From DASVCZ01 sp036381335 (GTDB taxonomy: Bacteria; Patescibacteriota; Microgenomatia; UBA1400; PJMF01), in NCBI GenBank assembly GCA_036381335.1, contig DASVCZ010000024.1, forward strand, positions 1 to 6,701: a DNA stretch of 6,701 nt, in the 5' to 3' direction. Made by a program: the position numbers and the translations under genes. The notes under the pieces were generated by a model. The model saw only the letters and a list, made by a program, of their open reading frames with translations, searched no databases and was not told the DNA's origin. Positions 1-5,210 of this stretch are shown one piece after another; within the stretch, counting starts at the first letter, position 1, and each line of letters opens with the position of its first letter.

Positions 1-9
1 ATCTGGGCC

Positions 10-78
10 ATGACTGAACGCCTCTCTCGTCGCGCTTTTTTCAAGTCAGCCCCTCTGGTTTTGGGGCACTGTACTTGA
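10..78 (+). other. Twin-arginine (Tat) signal peptide out of frame with the downstream peptidase
   Basis: Reading from the ATG at 10 gives MTERLSRRAFFKSAPLVLG, followed by H-C-T and a stop at 76-78. The segment SRRAFFK closely fits the Tat consensus S/T-R-R-x-F-L-K and is followed by a hydrophobic stretch. If the ribosome moves back one base at the heptamer T TTG GGG (60-66), or if one G is missing from the GGGG run at 63-66, the reading continues as ALYLTVKAGDD into the metallopeptidase. That fusion would be 253 residues with a normal-looking signal. The window starts only 9 nt before the ATG, so neither a ribosome site nor an earlier start can be judged. The motif is visible in the sequence; the link to the downstream frame is inference. 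Confidence 0.6.
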
Positions 79-770
79 CGGTCAAAGCCGGAGATGACTA
101 TCTGAGAGCGCCTCTTACTCCTGACAACACTCCTGAGGATGACACTCAGTTTGAAGCTAATATTCGGTGGTTAAGAGATAGGTATCACCTGACGATTGAA
201 AGAGGGTTAGGTATTTTTGACCGGTTTCATATATCTGGAGAGACCGCCACTGATACAGAACTAAAAATATGTGTCAGCATCATTGTGCGTGAAGTCCAAA
301 AATATCCACCTGATTTTTTTATCAGAAATAACATTGCCAGCTTGGCGTTGCTGAAAAACGTAAGACGAGCAGGCAAAAACATCAATGGTGTATTTGATTC
401 CAACACAGGAGTCATTGTGCTCGACTCGGCAGCGGTTTACGTCAAAAAAACTTTTGCGCATACTTTTCACCACGAGGTTTATCATGCCTGTGATTGGCAT
501 GACCATGGATATGAGCAAGATAACTTGCGATGGCCCGAAGTTCAAACGCTTGATTCTCCACCTCCTACCGCCCAAGAGGAAAGAGCTGACATAGCAGAGA
601 AAATGATGATGGCTTCATCCCACGTGCGACTCCTCGAGATAATTAAACGTTTAAAAAACACTGAAGCTGGTCGGGTGCTTCAAGAAAAAGTTAACCTAAT
701 TAAGCAAGATTACTTTCGTTTTAGTCAGGGGTATATGGACACAGCGTATTGGGAGGAGTTGCTAGCATGA
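75..770 (+). CDS. Putative zinc metallopeptidase (HExxH), probably exported; 5' end frameshifted
   Basis: The open frame encodes 231 residues from a TTG at 75. Residues 133-137 read HEVYH, a gluzincin-type HExxH zinc site, followed by D140, H142, D143 and H144. The later motif EERADIAE (168-175) resembles the E-[ED]-R-A-[ED] helix that supplies the third zinc ligand in several small uncharacterised metallopeptidases, so E168 or E169 is the likely third ligand. There is no recognisable family domain beyond this. The TTG start has no convincing ribosome site, and the frame is open upstream to 18. The true N-terminus is probably the Tat signal encoded at 10-66 in another frame, which would place the enzyme outside the cytoplasmic membrane. 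Substrate unknown. The gene converges on the minus-strand gene at 789. It could be a pseudogene, an error-bearing sequence or a programmed frameshift gene. Confidence 0.6.
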   Translation: MTVKAGDDYLRAPLTPDNTPEDDTQFEANIRWLRDRYHLTIERGLGIFDRFHISGETATDTELKICVSIIVREVQKYPPDFFIRNNIASLALLKNVRRAGKNINGVFDSNTGVIVLDSAAVYVKKTFAHTFHHEVYHACDWHDHGYEQDNLRWPEVQTLDSPPPTAQEERADIAEKMMMASSHVRLLEIIKRLKNTEAGRVLQEKVNLIKQDYFRFSQGYMDTAYWEELLA

Positions 771-817
771 CACCACTCTTCAATCTTCTTAATCGTAACT
801 CAATCCGTACCCATTAA
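767..817 (+). CDS. Possible 16-codon ORF, perhaps the stub of a truncated gene
   Basis: An ATG at 767 overlaps the TGA stop of the peptidase gene as ATGA, the usual layout of coupled genes. It is preceded by GGGAGGAG at 751-758, an excellent Shine-Dalgarno sequence with 8 nt spacing and the best such site in the window. The ORF reads MTPLFNLLNRNSIRTH and then stops at 815-817, inside the 3' end of the convergent gene. The purine run also encodes W-E-E-L in the peptidase, so the ribosome site may be chance. Either a remnant of a lost downstream gene or not a gene. Confidence 0.25.
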   Translation: MTPLFNLLNRNSIRTH

Positions 818-1115
818 AATACCTGTTCCAGCTTTTTTCATCTAGTTCCAAACGCAATTCGTTAATCAGAACTAAATACGCCTCAAATAAATCTTCAAAT
901 GAATTAAAGTCTAAAGCCTCAACATATCTCTTTCTGGATTGTATTTCCCTTTCTCTCCATTGAGGATCTTCAGACAATGGCCTAAGTATAGTTGTACCAT
1001 TCCCAGCTAAGAAATTAGCTAAAAAATGAGCAATCGTTTTTTCATCCGCCCGTTGATAATCAAATTTGCCTGAGTGGTGAATGAGTAAATGTGTACGAAA
1101 TTGTTCGGCTGACAT
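789..1115 (-). CDS. Hypothetical protein, 108 residues
   Basis: I do not recognise this protein. It is mostly polar and predicted-helical in appearance, with a basic middle (W-R-E-R-E-I-Q-S-R-K-R at about 53-63) and an acidic/leucine-rich stretch (about 73-95) ending in Y-F-N-G-Y-G. It has no signal peptide or membrane segment, so it is probably cytoplasmic. The ATG at 1115 is preceded by AAGGG on the minus strand, a weak ribosome site about 5 nt away, and no earlier in-frame start is visible before the tRNA. The start codon lies 22 nt after the 3' end of tRNA-Ser(GGA) on the same strand with no terminator between them, so the two are likely co-transcribed. The 3' end is 18 nt from the stop of the convergent peptidase gene. 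Confidence 0.6.
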   Translation of the reverse strand: MSAEQFRTHLLIHHSGKFDYQRADEKTIAHFLANFLAGNGTTILRPLSEDPQWREREIQSRKRYVEALDFNSFEDLFEAYLVLINELRLELDEKSWNRYFNGYGLSYD

Positions 1116-1137
1116 AAATGCCCTTAAATATTTTTTG

Positions 1138-1220
1138 CGGAGGTGACAGGATTCGAACCTGCGAAGCCGTGAGGCTCACGCTTTCCAAGCGTGTGCAATT
1201 GACCACTATGCGACACCTCC
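1138..1220 (-). tRNA. tRNA-Ser(GGA)
   Basis: On the minus strand the acceptor arms GGAGGTG and CACCTCC pair over 7 bp. A 3-bp D stem (GCA/TGC), an anticodon stem CACGC/GCGTG around the loop TTGGAAA (anticodon GGA), a long variable arm (AGCC/GGCT) and a T arm with the loop TTCGAAT follow in order. The long variable arm and G73 fit a class II serine tRNA that reads UCC and UCU. The 3' CCA is not encoded: after G73 the sequence continues C-A-A, so the CCA must be added by nucleotidyltransferase. Its D-arm region is nearly identical to that of the second tRNA-Ser at 1843-1928. Confidence 0.95.
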
Positions 1221-1240
1221 TAGATGTGGAGTAGGGTTAG

Positions 1241-1246
1241 ATTATA
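1241..1246 (-). promoter_or_regulatory. -10 box for tRNA-Ser(GGA)
   Basis: A perfect TATAAT on the minus strand ends 20 nt before the tRNA 5' end, giving a leader of about 13 nt. No good -35 hexamer is seen at 16-18 nt spacing. Confidence 0.55.
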
Positions 1247-1300
1247 CTCGATTTTCTCCCAGAAGCGTAGCAACTAATCATAGCAGTGACTTTACATAAG

Positions 1301-1309
1301 TGAGACAAT
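1301..1309 (+). promoter_or_regulatory. Possible extended -10 for the flavodoxin gene
   Basis: TGAGACAAT fits an extended -10 (TGn plus GACAAT, 4 of 6 to consensus). It ends 12 nt before the flavodoxin ATG, the same distance as TATAAT before the gene at 2065. No -35 match is visible. If used, the mRNA would be nearly leaderless, which would explain the lack of a ribosome site. Confidence 0.3.
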
Positions 1310-1321
1310 GCTCCCGAACCT

Positions 1322-1789
1322 ATGAAAATTGCTATTGCTTTTGCTACCCTTTCAGGAAATACACTGGCAGTTGCCCAAGAGATTGAGTCTTACTTGGAAA
1401 GTAAAGGGATCTCAACCACCATCTATGACTTACTGGAAGCAAATGCCGATGACTTTAAGAAGTATGACCTGGTTTTCTTGGGTGGCTCTACGTATAGCGA
1501 CGGTGATCTCAACCCGATTGCAGAGATGTTTTTTGGAGCTGCTGGTGCCCATCATCACACCTGTGATCACACTAAGTTTGCCCTCTTTGCGTTAGGCGAC
1601 TCGTCATACCCGCAATTTGCTCAAAGTGGTCAAGTTATGTTTGAAAAGTTACAGCAGATGGATGCCTGTATTCTGTCACCGACACTGGAACTAGACGGCC
1701 CACCAACCGAAGAAATGATTTCAAAGGTCAAAAGTTGGGTTGATGATATGCTCGAGAAAAATAGTTCTGGTGCCAGGTACTCACACTAA
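1322..1789 (+). CDS. Short-chain flavodoxin
   Basis: This is a 155-residue FMN-binding electron carrier of the cytoplasm. The phosphate-binding loop is A8-T-L-S-G-N-T14 after a hydrophobic first strand. The flavin-flanking loop G54-G-S-T-Y-S-D-G-D-L63 corresponds to the family's G-x-S-T-W/Y-x-D-G-x-L loop, and the second flavin loop is L91-G-D-S-S-Y96. The length and the absence of the roughly 20-residue insert of long-chain flavodoxins place it with short-chain forms. An unusual His-rich stretch, H77-H-H, lies between the two flavin loops. Redox partner unknown: no ferredoxin reductase, ribonucleotide reductase or radical-SAM gene is in the window. The ATG at 1322 has no Shine-Dalgarno sequence. 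The gene is transcribed opposite to the two tRNA-Ser genes that flank it. Confidence 0.9.
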   Translation: MKIAIAFATLSGNTLAVAQEIESYLESKGISTTIYDLLEANADDFKKYDLVFLGGSTYSDGDLNPIAEMFFGAAGAHHHTCDHTKFALFALGDSSYPQFAQSGQVMFEKLQQMDACILSPTLELDGPPTEEMISKVKSWVDDMLEKNSSGARYSH

Positions 1790-1795
1790 GTAATG

Positions 1796-1831
1796 CGGAG
1801 CACCTGGGTCTGGAACCCGCGACACCCTGCC
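1796..1831 (-). pseudogene. Degenerate tRNA 3'-end-like segment
   Basis: Read on the minus strand, this stretch has a variable-loop-like TGTCGC, a T-arm-like GGGTTCCAGACCC and an acceptor-like GTGCTCCGCA, in the order of a tRNA 3' end. The T loop carries C instead of a purine at position 57, the outer T-stem pairs are lost, and there is no 5' half with GGAGCAC. It lies directly downstream of tRNA-Ser(GCT) in the same orientation. It could be a decayed tRNA, a leftover of integration at a tRNA gene, or chance resemblance. Confidence 0.35.
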
Positions 1832-1842
1832 AACGGCGGTGG

Positions 1843-1928
1843 CGGAAGCGGTGGGATTCGAACCCACGAACCCGAAAAACGGGTCAGGGTTAGCAACCCT
1901 GTGCAATTGGCCACTATGCGACGCTTCC
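1843..1928 (-). tRNA. tRNA-Ser(GCT)
   Basis: On the minus strand the acceptor GGAAGCG/CGCTTCC pairs over 7 bp. The D stem is GCA/TGC, the anticodon stem CAGGG/CCCTG holds the loop TTGCTAA (anticodon GCT, reading AGC and AGU), the long variable arm is ACCCG/CGGGT, and the T arm is GTGGG/CCCAC with the loop TTCGAAT. G73 is followed by C-C-A at 1840-1842, so this tRNA has an encoded CCA, unlike the tRNA-Ser(GGA) 620 nt away. Confidence 0.95.
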
Positions 1929-1958
1929 TGATTCATCCTTTCCGGGATGAGAACTTCA

Positions 1959-1967
1959 ATTATATCA
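1959..1967 (-). promoter_or_regulatory. Extended -10 promoter for tRNA-Ser(GCT)
   Basis: TGATATAAT on the minus strand is a perfect extended -10 element, 30 nt before the tRNA 5' end, giving a leader of about 22 nt. The -35 region is weak, as is typical for extended -10 promoters. Confidence 0.6.
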
Positions 1968-1984
1968 GGAGATTATCTTAAATT

Positions 1985-2042
1985 CTCTCTAAAATTAGTC
2001 CCTGAGCCAGTTGACTTTATTAGAGAGCTTTTTATCTTTTTT
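1985..2042 (+). terminator. Possible terminator: inverted repeat followed by a T-rich run
   Basis: CTCTCTAA (1985-1992) and TTAGAGAG (2020-2027) are exact inverted repeats of 8 bp, and the right arm is followed by CTTTTTATCTTTTTT. This could end the flavodoxin transcript after it crosses the antisense tRNA. The 27-nt loop is long for an intrinsic terminator and the stem is not GC-rich, so this is tentative. It could also be an operator for the gene at 2065. Confidence 0.35.
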
Positions 2043-2046
2043 AAGA

Positions 2047-2052
2047 TATAAT
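2047..2052 (+). promoter_or_regulatory. -10 box for the secreted-protein gene
   Basis: A perfect TATAAT ends 12 nt before the ATG at 2065, so transcription would start about 5 nt before the start codon. A T-rich tract lies upstream, and no clear -35 is seen at normal spacing. This argues against the earlier in-frame TTG at 2011. Confidence 0.5.
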
Positions 2053-2064
2053 ACAGACTTAACT

Positions 2065-2712
2065 ATGATTAAAATTCACGCTCTTCTCATTTTTTTCTTT
2101 TCCTTCTTTATGACCGTCGCATTCTCGGTCCACGCTGGTGGTGGTCAATGGCATCCGGTTAACTTTCAACACGGTGAAGTCATTCATCAATCTTCATTCG
2201 AATTTATTGTGCAAATGAATGATTATCGTGATGGAAACTTTTATCCGATCGTTGGTAAGGATTTTGAATTTGTGGCTCATAAAGATTTAAATGGTGCGTA
2301 CTGTACTACCACTCAACGAACTTCTGATAGCAATGGTCATGTCAAAGCTCGCTGTGGAACTGCCACGTATGGCCGCTTCGTCTTTGATGTTAAACCAGCC
2401 GACGGTTCACCCGGTCCTCAATTTGAGGTCTACTTGGGTTCAACTGGTGAAACCGTTCTCAGTCCTAAACTAAGCGTGAAACCCAGTTCAACAACCGCCA
2501 TTAAACCCTCAGCTTCTCCCAAGAGTTCACCAACTATCATAGTCACTCCTTCTCCCAGTCCCGAGCCTTCGCCTGTAATTGAAGCTTCAGCTGAACCAAG
2601 TCCCACTCCCATCCCTGAACCAGTTGCTGAATCACCCAAAGGAGTTAAACGTTTCTTTAGCGCTGTAGGTAGTGTTTGGAGATCGTTTCTTTCTCTCTTT
2701 AGTCGGGATTAG
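2065..2712 (+). CDS. Secreted protein with Ig-like domain and Pro/Ser-rich tail
   Basis: The 215-residue product starts with a classical Sec signal peptide (hydrophobic core about 5-21, likely cleavage after V-H-A24). Residues 27-135 look like a beta-sandwich of the bacterial Ig-like type, with D88-S-N-G-H-V and a late G103-R-F-V-F-D-V strand. C80 and C97 could form a disulfide outside the membrane. Residues 136-191 are a low-complexity linker rich in Pro, Ser and Thr with repeated S-P and E-P units. The tail is a basic, amphipathic or hydrophobic helix (K195-R-F-F-S-A-V-G-S-V-W-R to F212) that could contact the membrane. There is no LPxTG sorting motif and no lipobox cysteine. Function unknown: a surface or adhesion role is inference. 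No ribosome site is visible; the start was chosen from the signal peptide and the -10 box. Confidence 0.75.
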   Translation: MIKIHALLIFFFSFFMTVAFSVHAGGGQWHPVNFQHGEVIHQSSFEFIVQMNDYRDGNFYPIVGKDFEFVAHKDLNGAYCTTTQRTSDSNGHVKARCGTATYGRFVFDVKPADGSPGPQFEVYLGSTGETVLSPKLSVKPSSTTAIKPSASPKSSPTIIVTPSPSPEPSPVIEASAEPSPTPIPEPVAESPKGVKRFFSAVGSVWRSFLSLFSRD

Positions 2713-2720
2713 TTTTCTTC

Positions 2721-2738
2721 CCTTGAAATCCTTCAAGG
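2721..2738. repeat. Perfect inverted repeat over the enolase -35 box
   Basis: CCTTGAA and TTCAAGG form a 7-bp perfect inverted repeat with a 4-nt ATCC centre. It contains the -35 hexamer TTGAAA of the following promoter. No T run follows on either strand, so an operator is as likely as a terminator hairpin for the gene ending at 2712. Confidence 0.5.
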
Positions 2739-2750
2739 CAGTACTATACT
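2723..2750 (+). promoter_or_regulatory. Promoter of the enolase operon
   Basis: TTGAAA at 2723-2728 (5 of 6) and TATACT at 2745-2750 (5 of 6) are separated by 16 nt. Transcription would begin near 2757, leaving a leader of about 45 nt. It is the best complete sigma70-type promoter in the window. Confidence 0.65.
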
Positions 2751-2790
2751 AAAATCTCTTCTTGGATGAGTAAAATAGTAGGTAACGTAA

Positions 2791-2796
2791 GAGGAG
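2791..2796 (+). promoter_or_regulatory. Ribosome binding site of the enolase gene
   Basis: GAGGAG lies 6 nt before the ATG at 2803. It is one of the few clear Shine-Dalgarno sites here and fixes the start. Confidence 0.8.
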
Positions 2797-2802
2797 CCTT
2801 TC

Positions 2803-4062
2803 ATGAACATTTCCAAAATCAACGCCTACGAAGTCTTAGCCTCTGGTGGGTATCCGACGGTGGAAGCACGAGTGGAACTTGAGAATGGCTCAGTTGGTGT
2901 GGCCTCTGTTCCCTACGGGGCGTCCGCCGGTTCTCACGAAGCGACCGTTTTAACTGATGGAGATCAAAGCCGTTACCACGGCAAGGGCATGCTTGGCGTA
3001 GTGAAGACAATTGAGGAAACGATTGCTCCTACCTTGGTTGGGAAAGCTGCCGAGGATCAACGCGCTATTGACCACTCCATGATTGCCTTAGATGGCACAC
3101 CTAATAAGGCCAAACTAGGGGGGAATGCGATTTTGGCAGTGTCGTTGGCGGTGGCGCGAGCGGCAGCGAGCGCTAAGAAGCAGGAGCTCTTCCAGCACAT
3201 TGCGGAAACTTTTAACACTCAACCGGATTATTCTCAGCTACCCCGCCCGATGATGGTGGTGATTGAAGGTGGCAAGCACGCCGATAACACCACCGACTTT
3301 CAGGAATATTCTCTCAGTGGAATTGCTCACGAACCAAGTTCTGAAAGAATTCGCAAATGTTTAGAAAGCTATCATGCCTTAGCTAAAGTCCTTAAGGAGA
3401 ATAATCTTTCAACCAATGTTGGTAACGAAGGCGCCTTTGCGCCTAATGGGATTGCTTCTAATGAAGCTCCTTTTGCGTTTATGTTAGAAGCAATCAAGAA
3501 AGCTGGCTACGAACCAGGCAAAGATATTGGGATTTCTCTTGATCCTGCAACTAGCGAACTCTATAAAGATGGCCAGTATCATTTGCCATTGGAAAATAAA
3601 ATGTTGACTTCTACAGAAATGATTTCTTATTTCAAAAATTGGTTAGAAAAATATCCTATTGTCAGCATTGAAGATCCCTTAGCTGAAGACGACTGGGATA
3701 ATTGGGTTAAGTTGCATCAAATCTGCAAACAGTTTGACGTCCAGTTAATAGGTGATGACTTAACAGTCACCAACACCATTCGTTTACAAAAAGCTATCGA
3801 CCTGAACGCTATTTCTGCCATTTTAATTAAACTTAATCAGATCGGTTCCTTAACCGAAACGGTTGACACCTGTTTGCTCGCAAAGCAACACGGCATGATG
3901 AGTGTGCCTTCACATCGGGGTGGGGGTGAAACGAATGATACGGCTATGGTGGACTTAGCGGTGGCGGTTAACGGTGCGTATATTAAGGTTGGCCCTACCC
4001 GCGGAGAACGGATCAGTAAGTATAACCGATTGATGGAAATTGAACGCCATCTGCTACAATAA
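2803..4062 (+). CDS. eno: Enolase-family protein, divergent
   Basis: Enolase interconverts 2-phosphoglycerate and phosphoenolpyruvate in glycolysis. This 419-residue protein aligns end to end with the family, slightly short of the usual roughly 430. Metal ligands D247, E290 and D318, the loop serine S41, catalytic H159, E168, E209 and K343, and K395 are all in place. Several near-invariant motifs differ: DSRGNPTVE is ASGGYPTVE (13-21), SGASTG is YGASAG (38-43), NGG is EGG (155-157), GDEGG is GNEGA (207-211), and SHRSGETED is SHRGGGETND (370-379). The last change replaces the phosphate-contacting serine with glycine and adds one residue, while the segment after K395 is one residue shorter. It may be the organism's working enolase or a paralogue with altered activity. 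It is first in an operon with two membrane-protein genes. Confidence 0.85.
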   Translation: MNISKINAYEVLASGGYPTVEARVELENGSVGVASVPYGASAGSHEATVLTDGDQSRYHGKGMLGVVKTIEETIAPTLVGKAAEDQRAIDHSMIALDGTPNKAKLGGNAILAVSLAVARAAASAKKQELFQHIAETFNTQPDYSQLPRPMMVVIEGGKHADNTTDFQEYSLSGIAHEPSSERIRKCLESYHALAKVLKENNLSTNVGNEGAFAPNGIASNEAPFAFMLEAIKKAGYEPGKDIGISLDPATSELYKDGQYHLPLENKMLTSTEMISYFKNWLEKYPIVSIEDPLAEDDWDNWVKLHQICKQFDVQLIGDDLTVTNTIRLQKAIDLNAISAILIKLNQIGSLTETVDTCLLAKQHGMMSVPSHRGGGETNDTAMVDLAVAVNGAYIKVGPTRGERISKYNRLMEIERHLLQ

Positions 4063-4066
4063 TCGT

Positions 4067-5206
4067 ATGGTAGCTAGTAAAACTTCTTCTTCCGATCACC
4101 ACAAAAAAAATTCTCACTGGAGTATTAGCGACTTTTACAACCAGTCTTGGGATTTAACCTGGCAAAATAAAAAGCTGTGGATTTTGGGCTTAGCTGTCAG
4201 TTTGTTTGCCTCAGGTGGCGGTGGGGGTGGTAACTCTTCTTTCGACGCCAGTGATTTCCAACAGTTTCAAGAAAATCAGCAACAAGAACAACAGTTACCT
4301 GAATCTCCTTACTCAGATTTTGAAGTGGTCGAAGAGGCGGGTGCACATAATGGTGAGATTCACGGCGTAGATGTGGAAGCTCAGGAAGATATTAGAGGAC
4401 CTGTAGGCGTTGGCTTACATGCTATGGAATTTGGTCAGAAGCGCGAAGAGATGTTAACCCCTTTTGTCAACGGTTTAAAAAACGTCCCACTGCACGTCTG
4501 GGCTATTATCGGCCTCGAATTCCTGATGGTAGTGGTGGGTCTGATCGTTTTTGGTCTCTTCTTAGGTACTTGGTCCCAAGGAGCTTTAATCCAGGGCATT
4601 GCACAAGCCGCAGTGGATAAAAAAATTGAGCTAGCGGCAATTAGCTCTTATGCAGTCACCAAAGTTACATCCCTGATTTGGATTTCCCTTATCCCCCTTT
4701 TAAAGTTTATTGTATTGGCCTTGCTGATTGGGGCTGGTGGGGCAATTGCCTTAGCATTTGTAAATGCTCTAGCTGATGGTCTAGGTTTTATCAGTGTCAT
4801 AGCCGGGATAGTGGCGGTGTGTTGGTTTTTCTACAAGTTGATTCGATTGGCTTTCGCCATTAACTACGCCTTCTATTACTGTGTGGAAGAAAATCTGAGT
4901 GGTCAAGAAGCGTATGACCAAGCCTATGCGCTGGTTGATGGTAATATCTGGAAAAGCATTCGCTTAGCCTTAGCCAACGCCATTGTCACGGGCATTGTTG
5001 TTTTTGCCGTTTTCTTACCAGTTTTAGGAGTTGGGTTTGGTACTGTTATGCGGGATTTGATGAATGATTCTTTCACTCCCATGACCTTTGTGCCTGTGGG
5101 CATTACTTTTCTTTTAACCATCCCTGCCATGACGTTGATCCAAGGAATTTTAAAAGTCTTTACATACAGCACTTGGCATTATGCGTTTAGAGCTTTAAAA
5201 AAATAA
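4067..5206 (+). CDS. Multi-pass membrane protein with Gly-rich loop
   Basis: The 379-residue protein has a hydrophilic, Ser/His/Lys-rich N-terminus, then W18-S-I-S-D-F-Y and W28-D-L-T-W-Q-N-K-K-L-W38, a signature that I associate with a recurrent uncharacterised membrane family in candidate-phyla bacteria. The first hydrophobic segment (37-48) runs into a six-glycine stretch (50-55), a Gln-rich and acidic soluble loop (56-140), and then about five hydrophobic segments (143-168, 203-232, 241-270, 300-325, 340-365). The end, Y367-S-T-W-H-Y-A-F-R-A-L, resembles the closing motif of that family. Function unknown. ATG 4067 lies 4 nt after the enolase stop and has no ribosome site, so translation probably depends on reinitiation. 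An upstream in-frame TTG at 4040 lies within the enolase gene and is less likely. The RDD gene follows after 4 nt. Confidence 0.8.
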   Translation: MVASKTSSSDHHKKNSHWSISDFYNQSWDLTWQNKKLWILGLAVSLFASGGGGGGNSSFDASDFQQFQENQQQEQQLPESPYSDFEVVEEAGAHNGEIHGVDVEAQEDIRGPVGVGLHAMEFGQKREEMLTPFVNGLKNVPLHVWAIIGLEFLMVVVGLIVFGLFLGTWSQGALIQGIAQAAVDKKIELAAISSYAVTKVTSLIWISLIPLLKFIVLALLIGAGGAIALAFVNALADGLGFISVIAGIVAVCWFFYKLIRLAFAINYAFYYCVEENLSGQEAYDQAYALVDGNIWKSIRLALANAIVTGIVVFAVFLPVLGVGFGTVMRDLMNDSFTPMTFVPVGITFLLTIPAMTLIQGILKVFTYSTWHYAFRALKK

Positions 5207-5210
5207 AACT

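Noticed and set aside
1793..1981. A 62-codon plus-strand ORF with the segment GGIRTHEP
   Set aside because: It is the antisense of tRNA-Ser(GCT). This peptide is a well-known artefact of translating serine tRNA genes backwards.
2011..2064. TTG start at 2011 for the secreted protein
   Set aside because: It would put the -10 box inside the coding region and add a non-signal-like stretch before the signal peptide. ATG 2065 fits better.
2430..2639. Minus-strand ORF rich in Gly and Glu opposite the secreted-protein gene
   Set aside because: It is the mirror of the Pro/Ser-rich coding repeat and has no ribosome site.
2721..2738. Intrinsic terminator for the secreted-protein gene
   Set aside because: The hairpin has no T run on either side and overlaps a good promoter, so I list it as an inverted repeat only.
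2766..2882. A 38-codon ORF starting in the enolase leader
   Set aside because: No ribosome site, and it overlaps the enolase gene in another frame.
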